Assembly: GCF_019924045.1 (NCBI RefSeq)
Contig: NZ_JAHXBN010000007.1
Location: forward strand, 369,105-433,104
Direction of reading: 5' to 3'
Length of the DNA: 64,000 bases
From: Dyadobacter fermentans
Lineage (GTDB): Bacteria > Bacteroidota > Bacteroidia > Cytophagales > Spirosomataceae
The first letter of the stretch is position 1. Each line of letters opens with the position of its first letter. The notes beneath the pieces were generated by a model. The model saw only the letters and a list, made by a program, of their open reading frames with translations, ran no database searches and was not told the origin of the DNA. The position numbers and the translations under genes were made by a program. Positions 35,861-45,150 of the stretch are shown piece after piece.

Positions 35861-36859
35861 TCAGACAAGTACCGCTCCTGCCTGCTCCGGTTCCTGCCCG
35901 TGAAGAATGCGGTCGATGTTTTGTAAAGTAACCTGCGCGATTTCCGTCAGCGCTTCTTCGGTGAAAAATGCCTGATGGGCCGTTACAAGCACATTGGGAA
36001 AGCTCATCAGGCGCTGGATGGCGTCGTCCTCAATAATGCTTTCCGAAAGATCTTTGAAGAAAAGCTTTTCTTCCTGTTCGTAAACGTCTATTGCCAGGTT
36101 TGCCAAATGCTTGCTCTTGAGGGCTTCTATGGCATGGGCGGTGTTGATCAGCCCGCCGCGGCTCGTGTTGATGAGCGTCACACCCGGTTTCATGATCGCC
36201 AGGGTGCTTTCGTTGATCAGGTAATGCGTGGCGGGGTTGAGCGGGCAGTGCAGCGAAATGACGTCGGCCGAGCGGAGTACCTCTTCCAATGGCCGGTACT
36301 CGATTCCCGCCAGTTGAAGCTCGCGGTTCGGGTACAGGTCGTAGGCCAGGACTTTGCAGCCGAAACCTTTCATGATCCTGCAAAATGCGCCGCCTATTTT
36401 GCCCGTTCCAATCACCCCGATTGTCTTGCCGTGCAAATTGAAACCGAGCAGCCCGTTCAATGAAAAGTTTTGTTCCCGCACGCGGTTGTAGGCCTTGTGC
36501 GTCTTGCGGATGAGGGTGAGCAGCATAGCTACCGTATGCTCCGCCACGGCCTCGGGCGAGTACTCGGGGACGCGGCACACACGTATCCCGTGCAGGCGCG
36601 CGGCTTCCAGGTCCACATTGTTGAACCCGGCACATCGCAACGCAATGACTTTCACGCCCTTTCCGGCCAATATGGCAATGACTTCCGCATTCACTTTGTC
36701 ATTGACGAACACGCAAACCGCGTCCTGACCATCCACGGCATTGACGATATGCGGTCCCAAATGCGTTTCGAGGTATTCGATTTCGAAACCGTGGGGTCGG
36801 TTATATACATCAAAAAACTGCTTGTCGTATGGCTTGGCGGAGAAGAACAGGATTTTCAT
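35861..36859 (-). CDS. ldhA: Fermentative D-lactate dehydrogenase
   Basis: The 332-residue protein closely follows E. coli LdhA in motif order. It has ALRCAGFNNVDLEAAR, EAVAEHTVAMLLTL, the NAD site VIGTGKIGGAFCRI, INTSRGGLI with the substrate arginine, DVYEQEE with the glutamate and VTAHQAFFTEEAL with the catalytic histidine. It reduces pyruvate to D-lactate with NADH in the cytoplasm. The gene lies 20 bp upstream, in minus orientation, of nothing obviously linked; its 5' neighbour encodes an outer-membrane protein. Confidence 0.93.
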   Translation of the reverse strand: MKILFFSAKPYDKQFFDVYNRPHGFEIEYLETHLGPHIVNAVDGQDAVCVFVNDKVNAEVIAILAGKGVKVIALRCAGFNNVDLEAARLHGIRVCRVPEYSPEAVAEHTVAMLLTLIRKTHKAYNRVREQNFSLNGLLGFNLHGKTIGVIGTGKIGGAFCRIMKGFGCKVLAYDLYPNRELQLAGIEYRPLEEVLRSADVISLHCPLNPATHYLINESTLAIMKPGVTLINTSRGGLINTAHAIEALKSKHLANLAIDVYEQEEKLFFKDLSESIIEDDAIQRLMSFPNVLVTAHQAFFTEEALTEIAQVTLQNIDRILHGQEPEQAGAVLV

Positions 36860-36879
36860 GTCGTAAAAATAGAAGATAT

Positions 36880-39327
36880 TTAGTTTTTAACACGCTGCTC
36901 TTCGCTTCCCGAACCGCCGACGTTCCGTTTCCGCTTACCTGAAGTGCCTTTGGCGAAGTTGTACGTGAACGACGCTACCAGCACCCGCGTGTCGGCATTA
37001 TTGTAATAGTTGGCCCGGGCGTTGGGAATGTTGAGAATGCGGCCGTTTGGTTCGAGCGAACTGAAAACGTCGCGGAGTGAGAGTTTGACGATGCCTTTGT
37101 CTTTCATCACCTTTTTTTGCACGGCCGCGTTGACAAGGAACAGATCGTCTTTATCAAACTGTGCGCTCTGGCTTCGGGTAATGTAAAACCCGCTCAGCTC
37201 GGCGCTCCAACCGTTTTTGAACAAAAATTGGTTGTTCGGACTGATGTAACCGTAGGTAGAGCCGGTTGTGCGATCGGGGTCGCCGGGCATGCCGCGGAAG
37301 TTGTTACTGATGAGTTCGGCGTAAAAATTGCAGGTCCACCAGTTACCTGCTTTGAGCCGGGCTGTCAATGTGATACCGCCCCAGATGAGCCTGCTGATAT
37401 TGCCCGTTCGACTGATGAAAACATTTCCTGCCTGCTCGATGACCTCGCCCTGCATATTCCGGGTGTAGTTGTAGAGGAGCGACAAATTGAACCGGCTTTT
37501 ATAGTTGAATGAAAGCTGGAATCTGTTGCCGAACTCCGGTTTGAGGTAAGGGTTACCAGCGAAGTAGGAGAACTTGTCGAGCAAAAAGACGAAAGGGTTC
37601 AGGTCCTGGTAGTAGGGGCGGCCGATCCTGCGGCCGTACGAGAAATTCAGGTGCGTCTGGTTGGTGTCGAGCTTGTAGCTGACGAAAACCGTCGGGAAAA
37701 TGCTCGTGTAATGCACGGTAAACGACGAATCCGGTTTTGCCGCATTGCCCAGCTGATGTCCGTAACCGTTCGTATTTTCCGCACGCAAGCCGGTTTGGAG
37801 CGAAAACCTTTTGAAATCCCTGTTGAAATTCAGGTATGCCGCATTGATGTTTTCCGAGTAACGAAAGCGGTTGGTTTTATCGTAATCGACCGAAATGGTT
37901 TCGCCCTGATGCAGAAAGTAGTTGGCCGCATTGTCGGTGCGGACGAGGCTGGTTTTAAAGCCCGCTCCAAACCGCGCCTTTTTCAGCGGATGTTCGTAGT
38001 CGGTTTTGGCTGAGTAAATGGCAATGGATGAGGGGAGGTCGGTGGTGATCTTTTCTTGTCTTTTGAAAGCGGCGGCAGCATCGAAGAAATCGTTGATAAA
38101 GGTCTGCCGGGCGCGGATGCGGTAGTTAATGTAATCCAGGTCGAAGGTCAGCAGTTTCCCGGTGCTATCGTATTGATGGCTGAAATTGAGGTTGATACCG
38201 TGCTGCCGGAAGCGGTTCCGGTCGCTGTTGTCGGCCCGGATGAGGGAATCGATCGCGCCGGCGGCATTCCTGACCACGCTGCTCACTGGCCTCTGCTCGC
38301 GCGACTGTGTGTATGCGCCCGTGTACACGAAGCCCCAGGTGGTCTTTTCATCGGCATAAAAATCAATTCCGGTTTTCAGGTTGGTAGTCCGGCTTTTGGG
38401 GTAAAAAAGGGTGGTTTGGTCGAACGACGACTGTAATGCATCGTTTTCGCCGTAATACTTCCGCCCGATATCTAGCCGGCGCCACTGGTCGGTGCTGTTG
38501 AAACTGGCGTTGGTGAAGAAATTGAAGCGGTTGCTGCGGTAGTTAAGATTCAGGTTCTCGTTATGCCGCCAGTATTTCGACCTTGCCGGGCTGAGCGTAA
38601 TGCTGCCGTTCAGCCCGCGGACTTTGTTTTTACGCATTCGGATATGAATAATTCCCGCGCTCCCGGCCGCATCGTAGCGCGCCGGAGGGTTGGTGACCAG
38701 CTCGATCTTTTCGACGGAATTAGCAGGTAACGACCGCAGGTAGGCTGCCAATGCGGCCTGCGAAAGGTAGGTAGGGCGGTTGTCGATGAGCACCAGCACA
38801 CCCGGCTGGCCTTTGAGGCTGATAGTACCGCTCTGATCGACCATCACGCCCGGCGCTTTTTCCAGTACTTCCAGCACATTGGCACCGGCATTCGAAATCA
38901 GCGCATCGACGTTCAGAATCGTTCGGTCGATCCGGTATTCCACGAAGTTCTTTTGTCCCGTAATTTTGATTTCGTCGAGCTTGATGTCGTTGGGTTTCAA
39001 TGTGATGGTCCCCACGTCAATAGCTGGTTTTTCATTGGAAATGTCAAAACGGCTTCCGGTAAAGCTTTGAAAGCCCATCATCGAGAAGGAAGCGAAATAA
39101 CGCCCGCTTTGAATACCGGTGATTGAAAATGTCCCGCCCTTCGCGGTAAGCACCGTTTTCACCAGACTCGAATCCGCTGCATTAAGTACCGAAACGGCTG
39201 CGCCTTCTAGTGGCATGTTGTCGGTACCGACCACTTTCCCCTTCATTTGGGCAAATGCATTCACCGATACCGCCAGCAGGGCAACGGCAATCCACAGGGT
39301 GGTTCTCACCCGGCCAATGGTTTTCAT
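36880..39327 (-). CDS. Outer-membrane beta-barrel protein with carboxypeptidase-like N-terminal domain
   Basis: The 815-residue protein has a signal peptide. It then has a CnaB/carboxypeptidase-regulatory-like domain (MKGKVVGTDNMPLEGAAVSV), a TonB-receptor-like plug (IDNRPTYLSQAALAAYLRSL) and a C-terminal barrel of the OMP_b-brl_3 kind. It has no SusD partner, so it is not a SusC. The substrate is unknown. It lies 94 bp downstream of a BlaI-M56 pair in the same orientation with no clear terminator between, so it may be their target. Confidence 0.87.
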   Translation of the reverse strand: MKTIGRVRTTLWIAVALLAVSVNAFAQMKGKVVGTDNMPLEGAAVSVLNAADSSLVKTVLTAKGGTFSITGIQSGRYFASFSMMGFQSFTGSRFDISNEKPAIDVGTITLKPNDIKLDEIKITGQKNFVEYRIDRTILNVDALISNAGANVLEVLEKAPGVMVDQSGTISLKGQPGVLVLIDNRPTYLSQAALAAYLRSLPANSVEKIELVTNPPARYDAAGSAGIIHIRMRKNKVRGLNGSITLSPARSKYWRHNENLNLNYRSNRFNFFTNASFNSTDQWRRLDIGRKYYGENDALQSSFDQTTLFYPKSRTTNLKTGIDFYADEKTTWGFVYTGAYTQSREQRPVSSVVRNAAGAIDSLIRADNSDRNRFRQHGINLNFSHQYDSTGKLLTFDLDYINYRIRARQTFINDFFDAAAAFKRQEKITTDLPSSIAIYSAKTDYEHPLKKARFGAGFKTSLVRTDNAANYFLHQGETISVDYDKTNRFRYSENINAAYLNFNRDFKRFSLQTGLRAENTNGYGHQLGNAAKPDSSFTVHYTSIFPTVFVSYKLDTNQTHLNFSYGRRIGRPYYQDLNPFVFLLDKFSYFAGNPYLKPEFGNRFQLSFNYKSRFNLSLLYNYTRNMQGEVIEQAGNVFISRTGNISRLIWGGITLTARLKAGNWWTCNFYAELISNNFRGMPGDPDRTTGSTYGYISPNNQFLFKNGWSAELSGFYITRSQSAQFDKDDLFLVNAAVQKKVMKDKGIVKLSLRDVFSSLEPNGRILNIPNARANYYNNADTRVLVASFTYNFAKGTSGKRKRNVGGSGSEEQRVKN

Positions 39328-39421
39328 GATATGATGTTAAGGTTGTGTTTCGTGACTGACAGGCATAGTTCGCCTGCCTTACCTGGGGTAAGTTTTTGGA
39401 ATACGTTTGTAGGGATCCGGA

Positions 39422-41068
39422 TTAGTGGTGGCTTCCGTAGGTGAAGTCGATCACGTCGTCAGGTTTAGGAAGCACTGCGTCCAGCACGCTTTTGAGAACG
39501 GATTCAGGCTGTTTTACGCCGTTGACGATCAATTCATGGTTGGTAATCCTGAAATCGATATTGTTACGGGAGATCTCGATGCCTTGCCGCTCGATAGCGT
39601 CCATGATCTTTTCGTTGATCGCCTGGCGCTTGATGCGCACCGGATTGGGCCGGTATTCGTGCCGGTAAGTTTGCAGGGGTTGCGGTTTATACGTTTGCAC
39701 ATAAGGCTGCCATTGTACAGGTGCCAGGCGCGCATGGGCGGAAGAATCGATCGCTAACGGGGCAGACAGCTGGTTAAGCGGCCCCATTGTTTTTTGCAAA
39801 GGTTGAAGCGTGTCAGGCGGCGTCAGATTAGGATAGTTCGCAACTCCCGCAGGATTTTGAATGGACTGTTTTGATTGGGTATTTGGCCTGTTATTGATTT
39901 GATTATTAATAACATTCGACTTGTTTGGGGTTTGATGCCGGAAGGCCTCGTTCTTTGGCGCCGCCGCCTGGTTTTGTGTACGGCCGGCGCGCCGGCTATG
40001 CTTAGCATTGGTTTTTTGAGGACTCGTTTGCGGGCCGGCAGACTGGGCGAAAAGCACCGAAAATGTAACAAATGCCAGCATCGCCACCAGTAGCACGGTC
40101 TTTTCGGCTGCTCCTAATGTCGAATTCGTGCGCGAGGCAATGCGTTTGGCACGTTGTACCAATCCACCTTTTCCAGAAAACGCTAGTTGATATACGTCTT
40201 CGTTCAGCTGGTACTCGCGGAATGACAGTAAGGCCCGGATGTAGACTGACTGGTTCCCGGAATGCCTCAGGGCCATATCGTCGCAGCAATTTTCGCGCTC
40301 TTCGTGAATGAGGCTGGAAATCCAGAGAATGCCGGGGTTGAAGAAAAAGAGGAGCTCGGTAAGCCGTTGCAGGAAATTGACGAAAAAATCGAGGCGACGG
40401 ATGTGCGCGAGCTCATGGAGCAGCACCATTTCGATCTGATCCGCCGGAATGGACGTGATCACACCCAGCGGAACAAGTATTACGGGTTTGAAATGGCCCA
40501 GTACCGTCGGGACTTTCACCAGGCCGGATTGAAATATCTTCACTTGCTGAGCAATGCCCAGGGTTCGGGCAAATTCACCCACACGTTGCTCCCAATAGCT
40601 GCCGATGCTGTAAATCTGCTGCGTTTTGAGCTGATGCAGGCGGTAAAGCCCGAGCACCAGTCCGGATATTTTGGCTATTACCACAACAAGCCAAAGCCAC
40701 GTAATCGCATAAATGTTTTGCACAAGAAAGTCCGTGGCGATGCCAATGAGGCTCTGCGGGCGGGATATGGAGGGACTCGAACCCGCGGCCCCGTTAGCCA
40801 GGAGGATTGCAGATGCATTGCGGACCTGCGTTTCCGCGGAAACGTCGGAACCCGACTGCACAAATGCAACAGCGGTAGCCGTGACGAAGAGCAAAAGCAG
40901 GCCTGTCAGCAAGTTATAGCGGATCTCCGGCCTGCGGCGGCGGGTGCATACCACCACGGCGGCCGCCAGCAACGCGGCAGCAGCACCGATCCAGAGCGAA
41001 TGACCCAGCGCCACCCCGATCTGCCGGATCAGGGCGTAGGTGGTTTCCGAAGTGAGCAGATTTTTCAT
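39422..41068 (-). CDS. M56 (BlaR1-like) membrane metallopeptidase
   Basis: The 548-residue protein has three to four membrane helices in the first 340 residues and the zinc motif H218-E-L-A-H222 in LLHELAHIRRLDFF, with a later E in HEERENCCDDMAL. The C-terminal half is periplasmic, rich in Asn/Gln/Pro (about residues 350-450), and ends with a domain holding NHELIVNGVKQPESVLK, seen in Bacteroidota M56 proteins. There is no penicillin-binding sensor domain. It is paired with the BlaI gene 12 bp upstream and is expected to cleave that repressor on a signal. Confidence 0.87.
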   Translation of the reverse strand: MKNLLTSETTYALIRQIGVALGHSLWIGAAAALLAAAVVVCTRRRRPEIRYNLLTGLLLLFVTATAVAFVQSGSDVSAETQVRNASAILLANGAAGSSPSISRPQSLIGIATDFLVQNIYAITWLWLVVVIAKISGLVLGLYRLHQLKTQQIYSIGSYWEQRVGEFARTLGIAQQVKIFQSGLVKVPTVLGHFKPVILVPLGVITSIPADQIEMVLLHELAHIRRLDFFVNFLQRLTELLFFFNPGILWISSLIHEERENCCDDMALRHSGNQSVYIRALLSFREYQLNEDVYQLAFSGKGGLVQRAKRIASRTNSTLGAAEKTVLLVAMLAFVTFSVLFAQSAGPQTSPQKTNAKHSRRAGRTQNQAAAPKNEAFRHQTPNKSNVINNQINNRPNTQSKQSIQNPAGVANYPNLTPPDTLQPLQKTMGPLNQLSAPLAIDSSAHARLAPVQWQPYVQTYKPQPLQTYRHEYRPNPVRIKRQAINEKIMDAIERQGIEISRNNIDFRITNHELIVNGVKQPESVLKSVLDAVLPKPDDVIDFTYGSHH

Positions 41069-41080
41069 GGCTGATTTGAT

Positions 41081-41467
41081 TTAGGAATTTCCTTTTTCCA
41101 ATTGATCCAAAACTGCCCGGATTTCATCCAGCTCTGCTTTGGAAGCTTTCTTGTTATCCAGCAGCTGCATCACCAGGTTGCTGGCCGAGCCGCCGTATAA
41201 ATGGTCGACAAAGCGGTCGAGGAGGAGGCCTTTCGTTTTCTGCTCCTCTTCAACCGCCTCGTAAACATGCTTCATGCTGCGTTCGTCGCGCGAGAGCATG
41301 CCTTTTTCGGCCATCAATTGCATTTGTTTGAGGGTGGTGGTGTAGTTCACCTCCTTAAATGTATTCAGCTGGTCGTGCACAAAGCGCACGGTGGACGGCC
41401 CGTTCTTCCAGAGAATGGTCAGAATGTCGAGCTCAGCTTTCGTGGGTTCAGCTTTTTCGGAACTCAT
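41081..41467 (-). CDS. BlaI/MecI-family repressor (pair 1)
   Basis: The 128-residue winged-helix repressor has AELDILTILWKNGPSTVRFV, then NYTTTLKQMQLMAEKGMLSRDE and a C-terminal dimerisation part. It is followed at 12 bp by the M56 peptidase. Two overlapping palindromes lie 15-45 bp upstream of its ATG and are likely operators. Confidence 0.93.
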   Translation of the reverse strand: MSSEKAEPTKAELDILTILWKNGPSTVRFVHDQLNTFKEVNYTTTLKQMQLMAEKGMLSRDERSMKHVYEAVEEEQKTKGLLLDRFVDHLYGGSASNLVMQLLDNKKASKAELDEIRAVLDQLEKGNS

Positions 41468-41481
41468 GGCTATGAAATTAA

Positions 41482-41512
41482 GTACCTTTCAAAGGTACGA
41501 TTAAAATCGTAC
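41482..41512. promoter_or_regulatory. Overlapping palindromes, likely BlaI operator (pair 1)
   Basis: Two dyads share bases: GTACCTTT-C-AAAGGTAC at 41482-41498 and GTACGAT-TAAA-ATCGTAC at 41495-41512. Both are perfect in their arms. They sit just upstream of the BlaI ATG at 41467 (minus strand), where an autoregulatory operator is expected. The overlap means two dimers could not both bind in full. Confidence 0.6.
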
Positions 41513-41577
41513 GATGCAAATGGTAAGGTGAATTAATTTCAAAAGCCTTGAATGAATGCCTGGTAAAGGCCGGAAAA

Positions 41578-43056
41578 CTATGGTTTTTGGACTACAAATT
41601 CGATATCCACGTATTGGCTTGCATTGGCAGACGTTTTGGAAACGGGGTAGGGGTTAATCATCACGCTGTCGGGATTAACGAAACCGCTTTTTGCGACTTT
41701 CTCTTGGGAGGAAATGAGGAGGGAGCGGTTAAACAGCTGGCTGTTCTTTACATCCACGAACGGCCGCACATGCTTCGAGAGGGTGTTTCCGCCGCCTTTT
41801 TCGGTGATGATCACATTCCTGATCCAGGCTTGCTCCTGTTCGGAAACCTTGATGGTAATTTCTACCTTTTCGCCGACAGGTTTTTCATTGACCTCTGTGT
41901 AAAAGAAAAGATAGCCGTCATTCATGTAGAGGCTCAGGACCGAGTTGTTCTGCGTGCCGCGAGAAAGCATTTCCTCGAACATCTTGCGATCGTACCTATC
42001 ACCCACCTTCACTCCGAGCAGGGCGTCGAGCTCGGCGCTGGAATGCACTTTGTTGCCCGTCCAGGTTATTTTTGAAATAACCGGACCCGAATTTGACCCG
42101 GCTACGACGCTCTGAGGGTTTCCGGGAACGTTCCGGTCCGCATCGACACAGGCTGAAAGGAAGATCGCGGCAGCGCAAGCGGGCACAAGCAAAAAGAGTT
42201 TTACACTTTCCATGGCATTTGTTTTGGGTTTGTTTAACATAACTATCCGGCGGTAGAATTGAGAATCTGAAAAGGAATGACCAACGCGGTTGCCGGGTGT
42301 TCCGGTAGCCATAGCCACCAGGAGTTCCTGGTATTCAGTGATGTGGGGGTGCTCACCAGCGGCCGATAGGTCGGCCAGAAATTCGTGGACATCCCTCAAA
42401 TGCCGAGCTAACTTTCGCACAAAAGGGTTAAACCAGAAAACGGCTGAAACGACTTCGAAGAAAATGTTATCAACGCTGTGTTTTTGCAGGACATGAGCCT
42501 CCTCGTGACGCTGCACGCTCGCCAGTTGCCCTGGTGACAGTGAAAGTGCATGTGTGCTCAGGAAAATGTTCCTGCCGAAAGAAAATGTGGGCAGCTGGTT
42601 TTGCACCCACACATTGGCGATGGAACCGCTGCTTAGCAACCGGGCCCCGGACCTGAGCTTTTTTAGTTGCGCCACTGCTCGCCATGAACGGGCGGCCATC
42701 AGTGCCACACCTGCCCCGTACAGAAGCGTTGCCCACAGCCATATCGAATTCAGTCGCTCCGTCGGGGTCGCAGCAGTCTCGACAGACTGATTCACATCGG
42801 TCTGCAATACGTGCAATGAGGACAGGGTTAACGGGAAATTCGGGACGACGCTTTCGGAGGGAAACAGCGTGCCCGTGATGTAGGGGGACAACAGGGGGAC
42901 CGATAGGCAAAGGCAGGTACCACCGATGAGAATCCAGCGATTGAGTGCAAAAAACGTCCATTGCCGGAAGAAACAGGTGAATACAACCCACAATATTACC
43001 AGGGAAAGCGAAGCTGCGAGCAGCCACGAAAAAAAGGCAGGGTTATGGAGCGTCAT
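41578..43056 (-). CDS. M56 metallopeptidase fused to two POTRA-like repeats
   Basis: The 492-residue protein has membrane helices in the first 310 residues and the zinc motif H184-E-E-A-H188. A last hydrophobic segment with LSAC is near residue 305. From residue 327 to the end it reads like two BamA-type POTRA repeats. The first is ISKITWTGNKVHSSAELDAL, VGDRYDRKMFEEML, then MNDGYLFFYTEVNEKP and KVEITIKVSE. The second is WIRNVIITEKGGGNTLSKHV, QLFNRSLLISSQEKV and VDIEFVVQKP. The periplasmic sensor domain of BlaR1 is thus replaced. It overlaps its BlaI gene by 14 bp. Confidence 0.85.
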   Translation of the reverse strand: MTLHNPAFFSWLLAASLSLVILWVVFTCFFRQWTFFALNRWILIGGTCLCLSVPLLSPYITGTLFPSESVVPNFPLTLSSLHVLQTDVNQSVETAATPTERLNSIWLWATLLYGAGVALMAARSWRAVAQLKKLRSGARLLSSGSIANVWVQNQLPTFSFGRNIFLSTHALSLSPGQLASVQRHEEAHVLQKHSVDNIFFEVVSAVFWFNPFVRKLARHLRDVHEFLADLSAAGEHPHITEYQELLVAMATGTPGNRVGHSFSDSQFYRRIVMLNKPKTNAMESVKLFLLVPACAAAIFLSACVDADRNVPGNPQSVVAGSNSGPVISKITWTGNKVHSSAELDALLGVKVGDRYDRKMFEEMLSRGTQNNSVLSLYMNDGYLFFYTEVNEKPVGEKVEITIKVSEQEQAWIRNVIITEKGGGNTLSKHVRPFVDVKNSQLFNRSLLISSQEKVAKSGFVNPDSVMINPYPVSKTSANASQYVDIEFVVQKP

Positions 43057-43417
43057 CGGTATTGGTCTTTTTTATTTCCCTGATTGCCTTTTCAATTTCT
43101 TCGGGTGAAAGGTCCTGCTCTTCCAGCATGAACGAAAGCACATTGCCCGACGCCCCATCAAAGTAGTTGGCAACAAAATTTCTGAATGTAAAGCTACGGT
43201 AGGCCAACTTGGAAATCAGCGGGAAGTACTCATGGGTTTTGCCATACGCCTTATAACCCACGAAACCCTTTTTTTCGAGAATGCGGATTAACGACGACAC
43301 CGTGTTGTAGGGGGGAGCGGGCTCGCCCAGTCGGTCTATCACGTCCTTGACAAACCCCCGTTTCAAATCCCAGATGACCTGCATGATTTTCTCTTCCGTC
43401 TTCGTTAGTGTTTCCAT
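43043..43417 (-). CDS. BlaI/MecI-family repressor (pair 2)
   Basis: The 124-residue winged-helix repressor has TEEKIMQVIWDLKRGFVKDV, then YNTVSSLIRILEKKGFVGYK and an acidic tail. Its stop overlaps the start of the POTRA-bearing M56 gene by 14 bp, so the two are translated together. An AT-rich dyad lies 27-56 bp upstream of its ATG. Confidence 0.92.
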   Translation of the reverse strand: METLTKTEEKIMQVIWDLKRGFVKDVIDRLGEPAPPYNTVSSLIRILEKKGFVGYKAYGKTHEYFPLISKLAYRSFTFRNFVANYFDGASGNVLSFMLEEQDLSPEEIEKAIREIKKTNTDDAP

Positions 43418-43443
43418 AGCCCAAACATAAAACGGATATTTCA

Positions 43444-43473
43444 GTTTTACAACTAAATTATAAGTTATAAAAC
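43444..43473. promoter_or_regulatory. AT-rich dyad, likely BlaI operator (pair 2)
   Basis: GTTTTACAACT at 43444-43454 faces AGTTATAAAAC at 43463-43473 across an 8-base spacer, with one mismatch. It lies between BlaI pair 2 (start 43417) and the end of the GlxA-type regulator gene, in the place of an autoregulatory operator. Confidence 0.5.
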
Positions 43474-43485
43474 TTATTTTTCAGT

Positions 43486-44481
43486 TTATCGGAGAAGCGT
43501 CTCGGTATTGTACCGGTTGCGGTACTCGATAGGCGTGAGGCCGGTGATCCGTTTGAAGATAGTCCGGAAAGTTTTCAAATCGTTGTATCCCACGTCGTAA
43601 GTAACATAGGCAATGTTCGATTCGCCGGCTTCGAGGGATTTTTTGGCAGCTTCGATCTTGACTCGCTGAATGTATTCGATCGGGTTGAGAGCTGTGGCGC
43701 TTTTGAAACGGCGGATGAAATTCCGCTTGCTCATGTTTACCTCGCCGGCAATCAGGTCCACCGAAATGTCGGCCCTGAACTCGCTTTCAATGTAGGTTTG
43801 CGCCCGGTGAATATCCTGGTCGTTATGGCCGCGATGGCCGGAGAATATCGTAAAAATGCTTTGCGAAGTGCGGCCGTAATCGAGGGCATAGTACTTGCTC
43901 AACGTAATGGCGGTTTCTTTCCCGCAGGTCTTTTCGATGAAATACAGGATAGCGCTCAATGCAGAAAAACCACCGCCGCCCGTAATAATGGTTTCCGACT
44001 GGGTTACGACCCGTTCGGGCCTGAAATTGACGAGGGGATACCTTTTCCGCATGTCGTCCATCGCACCCCAGTGAGATGTCGCCGGCATGCCATTCAGCAG
44101 GCCGCATTCCGCCACAAAATAGGCACCTGTGCAGAGGCTGATGATCTGCGCTTTCCGATGGTACTTCTCTGCGAGCCAGTGGGTAAGCTTGGCGTATTTA
44201 AGCAGCAGCTGATCCATATCGGCGCCCTCCGCATTCATTGGCGGTATCACGATCACATCCGTTTCAAAATCGTCGGCCAGCGTTTTCCCGCAATGAAACT
44301 GAACGGGGAGATCGAGCTGCACATCGTGAACGTGTACGCTCACCAGGTCTATGTCAAACGGCGCTGTTCCGCCGCTCCTCACCACCGCATCCCTTGCGCC
44401 GGTCAACAATGCGACAGTGCTCGACAGGGCCGTCAAAAGCACATCTTCATACACGATTACGGAAATGTGTCTGGTATGCAT
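43486..44481 (-). CDS. GlxA-type regulator (DJ-1/PfpI domain plus AraC HTH)
   Basis: The 331-residue protein has an N-terminal DJ-1/PfpI-like domain with the elbow cysteine in ISLCTGAYFVAECGLL. A C-terminal AraC domain follows (ISVDLIAGEVNMSKRNFIRR and IAYVTYDVGYNDLKTFRTIF). Proteins of this build sense small metabolites and are usually activators. It starts at the ATG at 44481 and is divergent from the DUF1569 gene. Confidence 0.92.
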   Translation of the reverse strand: MHTRHISVIVYEDVLLTALSSTVALLTGARDAVVRSGGTAPFDIDLVSVHVHDVQLDLPVQFHCGKTLADDFETDVIVIPPMNAEGADMDQLLLKYAKLTHWLAEKYHRKAQIISLCTGAYFVAECGLLNGMPATSHWGAMDDMRKRYPLVNFRPERVVTQSETIITGGGGFSALSAILYFIEKTCGKETAITLSKYYALDYGRTSQSIFTIFSGHRGHNDQDIHRAQTYIESEFRADISVDLIAGEVNMSKRNFIRRFKSATALNPIEYIQRVKIEAAKKSLEAGESNIAYVTYDVGYNDLKTFRTIFKRITGLTPIEYRNRYNTETLLR

Positions 44482-44575
44482 GGGTTAGCTGGTTTATTCA
44501 AAGCTATGACAAAGATGGCACAAAATACACCTGTGATTGTCATTTTTACACGCGGGTCAACTTTTCGGGCCCCGC

Positions 44576-44583
44576 TAGTTTTG
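44576..44583 (+). promoter_or_regulatory. Possible Bacteroidota -7 element for the DUF1569 gene
   Basis: TAGTTTTG at 44576-44583 fits the TAnnTTTG -7 consensus, 26 bp before the ATG at 44609. No convincing -33 TTTG partner is visible, so this is tentative. Confidence 0.35.
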
Positions 44584-44608
44584 CATCATCACAAAACAGA
44601 AACAAACT

Positions 44609-45115
44609 ATGAAAACGATCTTTGATGCAGCCACGCGGGACGAATTGATCAGGAGGATTCAGTCGCTCGATAAAAGCAATGCGGCACAATGGGGCAAAAT
44701 GAATGTATACCAAATGACGAAGCATTGCACCATCTGGGACGAGTGGGTATTAGGCGTCCACCAACCGAAGTACAAACAGCAATTAATCGGGTGGATTTTT
44801 GGTAGAATAGCCCTGAAAACCTTCGTGAAAGACGATCGCCCAATTCAGGAGAATGCCCCGACGGGCCGGTACTTTATCGTCAAAGAGCCGGATGGCGACC
44901 TGGAACAGCAAAAGCAAAACTGGATCCGGTGTATCGCCGCGTATGAGCACTTTTCCAATCCGGATTTCATTCATGATTTTTTCGGCAAGATGACGCGGGA
45001 GCAAATCGGGATATTCGCCTACAAGCATTCGGATCATCATTTACGGCAGTTTGGCGCCGTCGATCCCTTCGCAGTGGCCGATCAGCGGGGGGATTCCCGG
45101 TTAGTTTCTCCGTGA
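44609..45115 (+). CDS. DUF1569-domain (DinB-like) protein
   Basis: The 168-residue protein matches the DUF1569 pattern: GKMNVYQMTKHCTIWDE, PTGRYFIVKEPDGDLEQQKQ and a C-terminal HxxxH-like KHSDHHLRQFGAV. It is related to the DinB fold; metal-dependent thiol chemistry is possible but unproven. It is divergent from the GlxA-type regulator, which may control it. It converges with susD across a large hairpin. Confidence 0.85.
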   Translation: MKTIFDAATRDELIRRIQSLDKSNAAQWGKMNVYQMTKHCTIWDEWVLGVHQPKYKQQLIGWIFGRIALKTFVKDDRPIQENAPTGRYFIVKEPDGDLEQQKQNWIRCIAAYEHFSNPDFIHDFFGKMTREQIGIFAYKHSDHHLRQFGAVDPFAVADQRGDSRLVSP

Positions 45116-45150
45116 CGGATAGTGTTCGTGGGTAGTATCTGGAAAAATAG

